Assembly: GCA_009869945.1 (NCBI GenBank)
Contig: WIXG01000057.1
Location: forward strand, 124,001 to 188,000
DNA from: Mesaphorura yosii
Lineage: Eukaryota > Arthropoda > Collembola > Poduromorpha > Tullbergiidae
Direction of reading: 5' to 3'
Length of the DNA: 64,000 nt
Shown here: in pieces, positions 34,623 to 45,727 of the stretch
Position numbering within the stretch: position 1 is the stretch's first letter
Layout of the letters: each line of letters starts with the position of its first letter
Position numbers and translations under genes: made by a program
Notes under the pieces: model-generated
Database searches by the model: none
The model's input: the letters and a program-made list of their open reading frames with translations, nothing else
What the model was told of the DNA's origin: nothing

Positions 34623-35874
34623 ATAAACTAGATCCAAGCCAAAATCCATCGCATCGCATTGTCGTCGCCCACATTGTGATTTTAGCATAGAAGCCTAATT
34701 TTTATATGCAAAACTATCAATAAATTCGAGATTGAAGCCTGTGGCTTGCATTTCATGGTCGTTTTCGCGTTAAAACCGCAAATTCATTGCTTACATGACG
34801 ACGTTACGTACCACGTATTGAAATAGCAGGATTCCATGCTACCGTTGCTGCTGCTTAATAGCTGAATAGCTCATTTCATCTTTTTAATAGGCTCGTCAAG
34901 TCAAACTACACATGTAACTTGGCTCTTCTGGCTCTAGCTCAATCGAGCACCCAATTACTGCCTCAATATTTCATATTATCCCATTAAAGAGCTGTTACTT
35001 CTGCTGCTGCTGGACTCAGAGCCAGTCGTTGTTCTGGAACTGGGAACTGGAGCCCATTCGACCGTCCCGTCTGCGTCCGTACGCCCGTATCCGTATATGT
35101 TTTCTGTTTACCATTCACCTTGAGTGAGTTCAAACCAAAGGTAAAAACATTCATTCACATTACGTTGGAAAAGTACTACATTTACTGCAAATGAGCAGCA
35201 GCGGGCTAACACGATTATGATTATGACTTCACGTCCGTCCGTCTATGACGACGAACATTCAGCTAGAACAAGAATAGTTAACGGTTAGGACCGAATGGGC
35301 ATATAGTTTTAGTACAAAAGAAGAAGTGTAAAGGAATCTTAAACTGACATGGAAGACAAGAAAAGGCAGGCATCAATTTACGTACACACTTGGTTTCCTC
35401 TTGTCTTCGTCTTCCAAGTTCCATCACCACTTTGGCCTTTACCCACTCGTATGTGGCCCGTTGCCGTTGCCGTGCCGTGCTGAGCTATAAATATTCAATT
35501 CTTCGTCCTCGTCCTTCTCAGAATCCCAATTTCAATACAGCAGACGTTTGTTTTCGTAGTCGTAGTTTGAAGATAACTCGTGCCGTGCGTAAGCAAGAAG
35601 CGAATAGCAAGACAGCGAGCGAGCAAGAGCAAAACAACCGTAACGTAACATCAAACAGTTTGTCAGTGTCATTAACGCAACATAGTTGTAGTTAAGAAGG
35701 TTAAGAATGAAATTCAAGCAGAAATCTGATTTTTCTTCGTACGCTCATCGTGCTGGGCTGGTGCTCGGTGCTGGTTCTTATCGCGTAGTGTGACTGTGAC
35801 TGTGACCAACTGTGTAGGCGTAGCGTAGTTGATAAGGTCAAGACAAAATTGTGACCCTGGTGACCTCTGGCCCA
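34623..35874. other. Intergenic region with a possible TATA box
   Basis: About 1.25 kb between family members 6 and 7. TATAAATA occurs at 35486-35493 on the plus strand, 382 bp before the next start codon; if used, it implies a leader of about 350 nt or an upstream intron. No coding signal is supported. Confidence 0.45.
35486..35493 (+). promoter_or_regulatory. Possible TATA box of the tetraspan gene at 35875
   Basis: A full TATAAATA match upstream of family member 7. The distance to the ATG is long, so the assignment is weak. Confidence 0.3.
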
Positions 35875-37003
35875 ATGGTTTCGCCTTCAGGCCACTCAGC
35901 CGCCCATTCCCAGTGCAGCAGCCCCTCGTCGACGCAAGCGCACGCGCCAACGCCGACACTACAGTCCACGTCGGTAACCCTTGACATTCACATTGACGAT
36001 GACAATGACACGGACACCGACGCCGTGAGGAACAATAACAATGGAGAGACTCCGTCCGAAACCGTCGACGTCGAGGCCGAGCTGCGGCCACGAGACTTTG
36101 TCAGATTCCGGAAGGGCATCCGACTCATTGCCGTCATTGACTTTGTAAGTTGAGCTGATGCGAATTAATTGCTATGCCGTGACATGGAATTCTATTTTTC
36201 TGTTCGATAAACTGAAGCTCGATGGGAATTGGAATTTGTATTATTTTTGTTTTCATTTTCAGTGTGTCGCATTTTCAATGCTGTTTCTGCTATCATTTGG
36301 ATTCTTTCGCGTTCGTCTCGACGCGACTGGCGATAAATGTAAGTTTAATTCTTGCAGTTTCCAACGAAGCTGAAGTGCTAACGTGCGAAATAGCAAAATG
36401 ATGAAAATAGGCATTAAATCAAGCAGTATTATTATGTCTGGCAAAAGCAATGATAGCAATGCATAATGAATAATTCACGTGTCCACAGCTGTTCAAGCGT
36501 TCATCCTGGCCATGTACGGCCTGTACTCGATCCAGATCCTCGTCTCGATCATTCTGTACAAAGGGACTCACAAATCTCGTCCCGACGTCGTCGCCCGCAG
36601 CTTTAAGCAGTGGAGCACGACGTCCAATTTCCTGAACGTGATGCTCTGCGCCGAAGTCTACTTCTTCATCCTCATGGTGGAGGGCCGCACAATGATCTCA
36701 ATGTCGCTCTGCTTCCTGAAAGTCATTTTCCGGGGGATCGCAGTGCAAGTCGTGAATTACTCGATACGTGAAATGCAGGCGCTTTCGGCCGCCCACGGCC
36801 ACGGTGCCCACGGACAGGAAGATCTCGCCTCGTCCAGCATGCTCCTCAGTCCTGCCGAGTCTATAACGCTGGATTCAAGCACGATTTCTTCGTCCATACC
36901 AAGCGCAGCTGCCGCGGCCGAGTTCAAAGTGCCGCCACCCGCGTATGAAGCACCGCCAAAGTACGAAGAGGCCATCAAGAGGCAGATGATTGCCGAAAGC
37001 TGA
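35875..37003 (+). CDS. PPxY-tailed LAPTM4-like tetraspan membrane protein (family member 7)
   Basis: Three exons: 35875-36144, 36263-36338, 36489-37003 (phases 0, 1; 286 aa). The N-terminal 90 residues are soluble, Ser/Thr/Pro-rich and then acidic (D-D-D-N-D-T-D-T-D), ending R-L-I-A-V-I-D-F at intron 1. Helices are in exon 2 (V-A-F-S-M-L-F-L-L), then three in exon 3, the last with V-I-F-R-G-I-A-V. Exons 3 and 4 of the family plan are fused, so the third intron has been lost. The tail has a short His/Gly patch and ends in the double motif P-P-P-A-Y-E-A-P-P-K-Y-E-E-A, very like mammalian LAPTM4 tails. The start chosen is the first in-frame ATG; a longer open frame begins with GTG. AATAAA is at 37081-37086. 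Confidence 0.8.
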
Positions 37004-37825
37004 GATTCGTCACACGCACCGGCAAGCCAAGCCAAGCCTACTCTTGCAACTTGAGACTGTTTTCCTGTTAAGATATTATCAATAAAATGTGGACAGACCT
37101 TAGACATGGCACAGCCAAAGGGGACATTGCTACTGTTAGATGTTTTGTTGTCCATGTAAAATAACAAGACAATAAAACATTTCATGTATCATGACCTTGT
37201 ATCGCGTATCCTACTCCTGGTTCTTGTATGGTTTTTGTTTTGGCAGAATGTGTCGGTCTTCACGCCAATTGCCAAGCACCAGCTGGTCTTCCTTCCGTGA
37301 TCTCGCGTGCGGCGTGTGTTGCATACGAACGTGTTGCTGTTACTGGCAAAAACCCGATACCCGAGTCGGACTCGATCACTGCTCGACTCGTGCTCGCTGC
37401 TCATCACCTGAAGCTTCGCCAGGCTGCACTGAACCTTCTGCCTGCCTGCCCTGCTTACGTCACAGTCATCGCGTAGTGTACGGCCGTACCCGTACGTTCT
37501 GGTTTAAATATTAGATTTTGTTGTGTTCTGCCACTCTCTTCTGCCAACCCAAGTTGATTGAGTTCTGGGTAGTTACTTTCTTATTACCTGCACCAGGTTA
37601 CGTGACAGTTGACGTCGACGTCTCAATCAATTGTGAAAATAGATTTTTCGCATTATTCGGCTCCATTGCAAAATTGCAAAGGTCAAGCGTTCAAGGGCAG
37701 CACGCGAGAAATACGCCGTACCTGAATTCTTGCTTGGATCGTGATAATTCTAAAATTCTACATTATGCCAGGGTTTCTTCAAATCGCGATAGTTGAGATC
37801 GACTTGCAAGACGACTCGGACGACG
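37004..37825. other. Intergenic region, no gene recognised
   Basis: Contains the 3' end of family member 7 (AATAAA at 37081-37086) and the upstream sequence of family member 8. Open frames are mutually overlapping and without domains. Confidence 0.55.
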
Positions 37826-38798
37826 ATGAGTGAGTCGACTTCGACTCCAACGACGGCAACACCAGCCGAGAGCAGCAACAGCAGTAGCAATGTAAACACC
37901 AACGCGGTAATCGATGGTCCGTGTCGGTACAAAGAGGCAGTTCGCTGCATTGCGATAACTGACATCGTAAGTTCTTGATCAGGGTCGTAGTTAATTTAAT
38001 TACAAGAAGCTGATTTTGTTTTAATTAATTCCAGTGCATCGCTTTCTTCATGCTGACATTCCTTTCGCTCCGTTTCTTCTCCAGCAGCCTCATCTATCGG
38101 CAGCTGTACCCAAAGGAGCTTTTCACCACATCCAGCGACTGTAAGTTGACCAGGTTCGGTGCCCCAGTGCAATTTTCTTACATTTCCGTCATATTTCAGC
38201 GCCTAATCTCTTCACCTTCGTCACCATCGCTCTGATTTTGATCTACTCGGTGCAGCTTGGCATGGGGCAGCTCCTGCTTTCCACCACATACCAATCAAAT
38301 CTCGACATAATCATGTCTCGTTGCCAGAAATGGTACTGGTTCTCCATCCACCTGAACGTGGTGCTTGGCATCGAGTTGCTGCTGCTGATCTTTGCGGTCC
38401 GTGACGACGAAGGAGGCAAGAGGTTCCCGATTCCGGCGCTCGTGTGCTTGATCAAGATGATATTCCGGAGCACAGCAAACCACCTGGTCAAAGTATTTAT
38501 TTGGGACTTGCGGACTCGGAACCTGATGATCCCTGTCGTGGCCGGGCTGGGAATTGGCGGCGGTGTTGGCGGACCAGGCAGCATCAATTCGGCAGGGAAT
38601 CTGGGCTCACCATTCCCATTCGAGTCGAGCTCCTCGCTGCAGGGCGTTGCGGGTGGCGGTGGTGGAGGAGGTGAGTATGGGAACATGGTGTCGGTATCCA
38701 TTCCAAAGTACGAACATCCGCCGAGTTACGAAGAAGCAATGAAGGAGAAGCCACCATATTTTCAAGAGATCAGAGGTGCTAACGATAACCAGGTCTAG
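37826..38798 (+). CDS. PPxY-tailed LAPTM4-like tetraspan membrane protein (family member 8)
   Basis: Three exons: 37826-37966, 38035-38140, 38200-38798 (phases 0, 1; 281 aa). Exon 1 encodes 47 residues rich in Ser/Thr/Asn and ends R-C-I-A-I-T-D-I. Helices follow in exon 2 (C-I-A-F-F-M-L-T-F-L) and three in exon 3, the last with M-I-F-R-S-T-A-N. The third intron of the family plan is missing. The tail contains a glycine-rich stretch (seven Gly in a row), then H-P-P-S-Y-E-E-A and K-P-P-Y-F. The gene converges on GABA transaminase with 317 bp between stops; AATAAA at 38936-38941 lies in that gap. Function inferred only from family resemblance. Confidence 0.8.
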
Positions 38799-39115
38799 GA
38801 TGAGGCTGAAAGGTGTTGGTGCTCAAATAGTTTTTCACCAGTTAAAACGAGCTGAATCAGTTAATTCATTGTGCTAACTTTAATTTGCTGTACCTTTTGA
38901 TTGTGATAACCCTTCATTACGGCTGAATATGGGATAATAAAAATATTGCTATTGTTGTCTTATCTTGAAAGAAATCATCGTTCGACTTGTCAAACTTTGA
39001 ATCTGTTTCATTGTGATTTCAATTATACAAATACGAAAATCTTTTAATCTAGTTTGTAGATTTATGTTGTATGTTTCAGTGTGAGGAAATCAGATGCAAC
39101 TTTACGATTTAGTAC
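38799..39115. other. Convergent 3' intergenic region
   Basis: 317 bp between the stops of family member 8 (plus) and GABA transaminase (minus). It contains AATAAA at 38936-38941 for the plus-strand gene. Nothing else is seen. Confidence 0.5.
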
Positions 39116-40744
39116 TTAATTGGATTTCCTCATGGCCTGAGCTTCTTTCACTGTAGCCAGCAATTCCAACACCTTCTTCAGGCTATCCAGCACAATATTC
39201 GCGTGTCGCTCCGTGAAAGTAAGTGTAGGCCGAATCCTGACTCCGAGCGGGTCCCCAGAAGCCATGCAGTGCACGCCGTGATTGTGCATCAACCTAAGGG
39301 CCTTGTTGCGGTCTTCATTCGTATTGAAATTCAGGGCGCACATCATCCCACGCCCACGGACCTTGTTGATGATATGGCTGTACTTCTCCTGGAGGATGAG
39401 CAGGCCCTTGAGGAGGTACTCACCCACTTCCGCCGCCTGCGTGACCAAATCCTCCTTCTTAATGACTTCCAGGATTTTCGCGAGCAACACGAGCTTCGAT
39501 GGATCCGACATCCACGTGTTGAACACCCGGTAAGGCTGGTCGACCCGGAACTCGGGTTTGTAGAAGTAACCGCCCGTCTGCATTTTCTTGGCGAAGGTGA
39601 CAATGTCCGGTGGGTTCTCAAACTCAAAGTGCTCATGCGCCCAGAACTTTCCAGTGTGGCCCACGCCCGTCTGAACCTCGTCCATGATGAACGCTATCCC
39701 GTTCTCGGCGCAGAGGTTACGTATCGCACGGAAGAATGCTGGCGACGCATGGCGATCTCCGCCTTGGCCCTGAATCGGCTCGGCGATGAAACCTGCGATC
39801 GGGCGTCCGCTCTTCGTCTCCTTCTCGATCACGTCCCGCGCCTCCTCTAGGCACTTTCTATCTTCCGCTTCGTTCTCGACGCTAAATTCCTCCAGCGGGT
39901 ATTTGTACTCTGGCCAGGGAATCGTTGGCCAGTCGAATGCTGGGACGTCGAGTTTGTGGATCCAGTTCGAATGCGTCACGGAAAGCGCGCCAAACGTCCG
40001 CCCGTGGAATCCGCCCTTGAAGGACATGATGGAGATATTGGGCGAGCCTGGAGCCTTGTTCAACACGGAGCTCTCCGTGAACTCAGGCGTGAGGCCGATC
40101 GGCGTGCGCCCGCCTCGCACTTTGTTCTGGTACCAGAAGCAGACTGCCTTCAACGCGTTCTCGACGGCACACGACCCACAGCCCATCGTCTGCACTTCCG
40201 TGAGCCCAGGCGGCGCGACGGAGAGCAGCACCTTCTTCAGCTGAGAAGCGAGTTCCTTGTTGGGCAGCACACCGAGAGCCGGTCGGTTGACGAAGAGCGA
40301 CTCGTACTGCTTGTCACGAAATGCTTCGAGCATTGCCGGGTGATTGTAACCTGTTTGAACGAAGAAGGAATGAAATTTACGGACAACCTTTAAGTTTTAT
40401 GTCGTATAAGCCACTTTTCGCAGCTTACCAATCGGCACGGAAGACACTTGAGTGTAAATATCAAGAAATGTGTTTCCGTCCACATCGACCAAATAATTCC
40501 CGATGCATTTTTCGAAGTCCACGACCAAATTGACTGCGTCACTCTGCTGTACTGTGTCCAACTCCGCTTTCACTGCCAGCGACTGCGGCCCGGGCACGCT
40601 GGCGGTCACGATTCGGGGTCCGGTGGGTTCCAGCGTCTCGATGAAGGTTTTTGTGTACGATCGAGCGTGACCAGCATTCTGAAGGGCAAACGTACGTAGT
40701 GCAAACTGCGTCCGGCCAGTAATTAATGACCTTACGTTAATCAT
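39116..40744 (-). CDS. ABAT: 4-aminobutyrate aminotransferase, mitochondrial (GABA transaminase)
   Basis: Two exons: 40744-40429 and 40350-39116 (78-bp intron, phase 1; 516 aa against 500 in human). The enzyme transfers the amino group of GABA to 2-oxoglutarate, giving succinate semialdehyde and glutamate in the mitochondrial matrix. An Arg/Ala/Ser-rich N-terminus fits a mitochondrial targeting sequence. Class III aminotransferase landmarks are present: S-S-V-P-I-G-Y-N-H-P-A, M-G-C-G-S-C-A-V-E-N-A (the two cysteines at about 163 and 166 match the pair that holds the iron-sulphur cluster in pig GABA transaminase), F-I-M-D-E-V-Q-T-G (cofactor aspartate about 329), and F-A-K-K-M-Q-T-G-G with the PLP lysine at about 361. 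The start is the ATG before I-N-V-R-S-L; a longer open frame begins with GTG. Only one intron is kept. Confidence 0.93.
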
Positions 40745-41187
40745 TGTATTGTATTGTCTTGTCTTGACTGTCACTTGTCTGTCGGCCTTGTCGTGGGCAA
40801 ACTACAAATGCTAATTCGTGTGATGACGGGCTTAACTAACGAGTTTCTGCCTTCTGCAAATGAACTCGCACATATGTGCGTGTGTGGTGAGTAGTCTTGT
40901 CATGTGTTGAATCGAAATGAATGTGAATGGTTTAATCACTAGAAGTCTGCGGTTACCCAATTACAAATAGCTTCACTACATCACGGCTGATTACAAATAT
41001 TACATAAGAAAGCAACGCAAGACGAAGAAATAAGAAGATTAATTTACTCGTATGATTCTAATGAGTTGGTCGCTGTCTGATGAATCTCACTATTGCGGTT
41101 CTGTGCTGGAAATTCTGGACGCCTGTGTTTAATGATAATGCTTAATGCAATGAAGTCTTCCGTCCAGCATTTTATGCCGTGGCCTGG
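40745..41187. other. Intergenic region, no gene recognised
   Basis: 443 bp between the start of GABA transaminase and the stop of the SEC14-like gene, both on the minus strand. It should hold the promoter of the former and the 3' end of the latter; no clear motif is visible. Confidence 0.5.
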
Positions 41188-42260
41188 TTACATGTTGGAA
41201 TTTTCGTCTTCGGCGTCTTCAAACACGGCCGGCCCCTTTCCACCGTACTCCACCGGTAAAGCCTCTGCCCCAATGTGCTTGAGCAGTTCTGGTTTCCAGG
41301 CGTCCTGATTGTAGTCGAACATCGTCGCCTTGCTTATCGTCTGAGATGAAAGTAGCGGCTTGACGATTCCGAACAAGTACGTGAAAATTTTCGGGTCTGC
41401 AAGCCATTAAAGTAATTACTACAAGTTTAACGTGGGCTAAAATTCAGGTGCTGATTTTACTGTTGACGAAGTACGCAGCATGGAGATACTCCGGAAAGTA
41501 GGCTTCGTATTCCCGGAAAAACCGACGGATCATTTGAACCGCTACATGAAACGAATGTGAAATCAGTCCTTTGGCCAATTCTTACTCTGATGACTGAAAA
41601 CTTACTCTCATAATGAGCCAGTTTCCAAAACGTGAGCTCTGCACTGTCTCCAAGCAGCACCAAATGGTACACGCCAGTCTTTCGTCTGTTCTCCTCGACG
41701 ACTTCCTCCAAGTACTTGAGAATCTTGTACTGATACTGCATCAGTTCCTCCTTGTGTCCTGCTTCCAGCAGCTTGCGCAGTTCCCACCGACCCAGAGGGA
41801 ACCAAATCACAATGCGACCCGCACTGTCCTTTCCAGTGATTTTGAACTGCAGGTTCTTTGAAAAGGAATCCGGTGGAGTCCACGTCGAGAGTGTGGGGTT
41901 GGCAATATTTGCGGCGTACCAAATCAGAAACTGGTCAAAGCATATAAGTTATGAAGCGAGTACAAATATGAAGCGAGTAGGCTACAGTACTTTGGACTTA
42001 CGTTTCTGAGCATAGTTTCGGCAGCCTTCTGGTCAAAGTTACGTGCACGGAGCCAGCGGAGCAGAAAATAGTCTTCTGGGTCCTCCAAAACGTCGATGAC
42101 GCGTGACCGGAGCTGAGAATTCAAACAAGCTCGCAATTAGCTAATTAGTTCATGGAATTTTCAATTCATCAGTTGAACTTACCAGCTGGGCTGCTTCTCT
42201 TTCCATGTCCGCGGAGCGGACGACAGTTCCATGGCTAAATCGGCGGAAGAAGTCCTGCAT
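41188..42260 (-). CDS. SEC14-like CRAL-TRIO lipid-transfer protein
   Basis: Five exons: 42260-42183, 42112-42002, 41930-41606, 41541-41461, 41396-41188 (phases 0, 0, 1, 1; 267 aa). The N-terminal CRAL-TRIO-N region reads [14 protein letters not shown], the signature of SEC14L proteins. The lipid-binding domain follows with [29 protein letters not shown] (the conserved P-x-x-x-x-x-x-x-x-V-N-x-P segment) and [16 protein letters not shown]. Such proteins bind hydrophobic ligands such as phosphatidylinositol, squalene or tocopherol in the cytosol. The protein stops about 23 residues after P-V-E-Y-G-G, so the C-terminal GOLD domain of vertebrate SEC14L2 is absent. The start is the ATG before Q-D-F-F-R-R-F. 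Confidence 0.85.
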
Positions 42261-42747
42261 GGTTAAGGAGGCAGAAGAAGCAGTCCAAAATTAAGAGGGC
42301 ACGGTTACGGCAAGAATTCTCGAACGGGAGCTCAAATCGCACGACTTCAATGCAAAGACTCACCGCCGGAACTGAACTGATCGCCTGCGACGCTGCGCAA
42401 TTGCAGTTTCCTCACTTATGTGCCAATTTTACAGTTTCTCAACACTAAATGCCCCGAGTACATGCACTAAGTTAAGAAAAAGTGAAGAAAACGCTCGGTT
42501 CTCATCGCAGGGATTTTTTCTCCCACTCGACCTGGTTTTATTCTCACCGTCTGCGTGTGCGAGTTTGTGAATTGTGAATTTCTTAACAAAAAATGCTTGC
42601 CTTTAAGCAATGTAGTACGGGCGAATGCCATTAATATTACATTACATCACGTGTTACGTCTTACTTTACTTAATCTTAATTCACAGGGATTACGTACAGT
42701 TGACTAATCAGTGTGCAGATAGTACGAGAAACAAGACAACTGAGGCT
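42261..42747. other. Intergenic region, no gene recognised
   Basis: 487 bp between the SEC14-like start and the stop of the next minus-strand gene. AT-rich, no clear element. Confidence 0.5.
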
Positions 42748-43024
42748 TTAAGCCGTTTCTTCTTCAGCTTCAGCTTCGTCTTCGTCGTCCATCGAAGACG
42801 GGTCCACGATGCCCGAATCTGCGCTGGCGTGCCGCTGCCAGCTGTATTTGTTTCGGATCGCATCTGGATGCAAGTAATTCTCGTCGGGACTTGAGCTTGC
42901 TGTCGAGCCTGTGTCGATGCCGGTGTCGTTGTCCGTTGACGCGGCTCCTGTCTCTTTGTCATCTTCCTTCTGTAGCTGTGGCGGAGGAAGAATCAGTTTG
43001 GGCAATGTCGGCCTCGGTCTCGGT

Positions 43025-43055
<31 letters not shown>

Positions 43056-43500
43056 TCTGCTTCTGACCAATGCTAAGGATCCACCATCGCTTGCGAACCA
43101 GTTCGTCAACCGCCACTCGCACTCCACGGGACTTTAACAGTGCAAGAAGGCAATCAAAATTCGCACTTTGGCCGACGAGGTTCCGCCACACCTGTAGTTT
43201 AGACAGAATCGTCTGCTTCATGGCGGCTGAGTTAATTGAGTTGGGGCGCTGGCGCTTGGATGGCGTAGAAGGCTTGTGGTGGCCACATGAAGTGACTTCA
43301 TCCCAGTTCTGGACCAAATACTGGTCACGGAGAAGAATGTCACGGATGACTTCGAGTTGCTGCTGATTGACTACAAGTGAATAAAATTGCAATTGCGTTT
43401 CAATTGACTGACTAATGGAAAGATCACATTAATTTCACTTACGCGGTGGAGAGGGTGCACTCAGTCCGTTGGTTCCATTATTGCCCATTATTGTCGCCAT
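42748..43500 (-). CDS. Polyglutamine-containing protein with weak death-fold resemblance
   Basis: Two exons: 43500-43443 and 43370-42748 (72-bp intron, phase 1; 226 aa). After a short Gly/Asn/Ser start comes a helical region: Q-Q-Q-L-E-V-I-R-D-I-L-L-R-D, then L-S-K-L-Q-V-W-R-N-L-V ... C-L-L-A-L-L-K-S-R-G-V-R-V-A-V-D-E-L. A tryptophan-containing helix followed by L-L-x-L-L and a final short helix is reminiscent of the later helices of death domains such as Tube or MyD88, but I cannot confirm it. A pure CAG-type run then encodes about nine glutamines, followed by a Pro-rich and an acidic tail ending in E-A-E-A-E-E-E-T-A. No signal peptide or membrane helix. It could be an arthropod Toll-pathway adaptor or an unrelated helical protein; name not assigned. 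Confidence 0.6.
43029..43055. repeat. CTG/CAG trinucleotide repeat
   Basis: About nine uninterrupted CTG units on the plus strand, read as CAG (glutamine) in the minus-strand gene. Flanking CTTCTG units show partial decay. Length polymorphism is likely. Confidence 0.8.
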
Positions 43501-44356
43501 TTTCCTGAATCCTTTTGAGCAGGATCAGCAAGAATTCTAATAATAATTGATCAGCCACTGTCCCAACTGTCCTTCATTTGCCAACAAATGTTGCAATGAG
43601 TAAGTTTCCTATGTGAAGTACCTGTGTTCAGATGCAAGTTGCATTTTAGTTCATGGAATCGTTTTGACTTTGACTTTGACGCATTGCTATTGCTCTTATC
43701 GCAGTTGGCATTTATCGTATTTGTGCACATCGATAGAACTGTGTCTAAATAGAATGCGAGCTTATCAGCTGTCGTTGCCAGTCCCTGCGCACACTCAGAA
43801 TTATTCATACATAAAATAGGCATGCGAAAATGAAAATGTACGGCATACTGTAATACAAAAGTGCTTAGTTGCTTAGTTAAAATTGGTCCGGGATTTCCAG
43901 ATTTCCCAATCTCAAAATTACAGCGAAATTATGATTATGTTCACAGCAACTCAGCGCAATAGAACTGACAACAGACAACAAAGGAGTCAGCAGCGACAAC
44001 ATCTTTGCGAATGCTAATTCCGCAATGTATGAGCCATGAATCATCGAGATCAAGCAACAGCAACCCACGAAGTAGAGCCGAAGCCGTGATTGTGGCCGGA
44101 GCAGAGAGACAATTTCAGAGATTCGGAATCTAAAAATAGCTTGGCCATCGCCATCAGTAGAGCAGTAAGACGTGGACCATGAAATGCTCAAAAATGCGAT
44201 ACACTACTGACACACATAACAAGTGCGAAACACGGAATGTAAATGCGGGTCATGTGTGGCTGTACGGTAGAATCTTCGTCCTTCAGTATTCAATCAGTAT
44301 CTAAAAACTAGCCATTGATCTGTGATAGCGATAAGCAATAGAATATCCTACTCAAA
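43501..44356. other. Divergent intergenic region, no gene recognised
   Basis: 856 bp between the start of the polyglutamine protein gene (minus) and the start of family member 9 (plus). Both promoters should lie here, but no TATA box is clear. No coding signal. Confidence 0.5.
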
Positions 44357-45095
44357 ATGGGGTTTGTGTTCATGGACATGTGGGCTTGCCGGAAGTACAC
44401 AAAATACATTGCGCTGGCTGATTTCGTAAGTTCCAATTATTTAGTGCGTGCTGCCTATCGTTATCGGACGGCGAGACCTGATTTTTGTAAATGGTTGCTT
44501 TAATATAGATTTGGGGCCTCATTCTGACCCTCACGAATCTCATAATCCTGATTGCGTACAGCTGCTTCATCGAAGAGAATTTGCTGGACGGATTCCTCAA
44601 CGATGATGTGACTTTACTGCTTCTGATTATCTTCTCCTCATTCATTCTCCTCGTTCAGCTCATTATCGCCTTACGGTTGTTCAATTCCAGTCGAAACGTA
44701 AGTGATTGGAATAACATCTGATGAAATCGTCTAATTTTGAGACTCTGAATTGATTTTTTGCCTGGCACTTGGCACAGTTTGACTCAAGTCCAGAATTCTG
44801 CTGCTCCGCATCCAGACAATGGATAATCACCTCGTACGTGTTCCTTGGACTTCAGGTCGTCAAAATCCTCGCTATGTTCGTCCTCTTCGCCGCTTCTGAC
44901 AATGTGCACAATCGGAATTCTACGAGGAAGTATGTGTTCATCCTCCTCTCGATGATTGACATCCTCTTCCGCGCCGTGTTCATGAGCACCGTCAAGCTGT
45001 TCTACGACAAGCACGTGTCCGTCGTGCAGACTCTCAAGACGAGGCCAAGTGCAGCGGTGTTCAAGCCCCTTTCGACGCCCATCGAGCATTACTAA
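44357..45095 (+). CDS. Compact LAPTM4-like tetraspan membrane protein (family member 9)
   Basis: Three exons: 44357-44425, 44509-44697, 44778-45095 (both introns phase 0; 191 aa). Exon 1 ends K-Y-I-A-L-A-D-F at the conserved site. Exon 2 contains two helices in one exon (L-I-L-T-L-T-N-L-I-I-L-I-A and L-L-L-L-I-I-F-S-S-F-I-L-L), so the family's second intron has been lost while the third is kept, the opposite of its neighbours. Exon 3 has the last two helices, with I-L-F-R-A-V-F-M. The tail is short (about 35 residues) with no PPxY, ending S-T-P-I-E-H-Y. AATAAA at 45260-45265 is a likely poly(A) signal. Confidence 0.78.
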
Positions 45096-45727
45096 ATACT
45101 AGATAAGCATACATCAATAAGAAGCAGCAAGACACCTTCCACTTCCAAGATTGCATTATGAACTCAAGAAATCTGAACATAATTTACGATTCTTCTGCGA
45201 CAGTGACTGCCGAACAAACATCCAAATTGTTATCACATGTAAATGTAAACAATGATGCCAATAAAATTATGACGGGATGCCAGAAAGCAGTAGAAGTCTA
45301 AAGATTTGTGCCGTCGCGTCGTAAAGCTGGAGATTGGCCAAAAGTGGCCAAGGCAATGAAGAACGAAGCAAGGTGTAAAAATACATTCACAATTGACTCC
45401 ATCGGGTTACAGTACACAGCCTTACATTATAAATTCTAGACAACTGACTTCTTCAGACGCTCAGGCTGCCACTGCATTTATCTCAAGGCGAGTCATTTGT
45501 TTGCTTGTCGTTTGCGGTGTGCTCGTGTTTGTATTTGTATTCGGAGGCGGACGAACGTGGACTGTCTTTTAAGCCAAACCATGTTGATAATAATTCTTGT
45601 GGTTTAATTTTCAATTCAACAAATTCTAACTCACACACAATTAATTCGTGATCCGTGACTGGTGACTTCAATGTGAATCTTACAACCATTGGCGTTGACA
45701 GCTCTCCAACCAATTCGTTAAATTGAT
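45096..45727. other. Intergenic region, no gene recognised
   Basis: Contains the 3' end of family member 9 (AATAAA 45260-45265) and the upstream region of member 10. No coding signal. Confidence 0.55.

Noticed and set aside
39203-39850. 215-aa plus-strand open frame opposite GABA transaminase
   Set aside because: It is the antisense shadow of a strongly conserved enzyme exon and has no domain or splice context.
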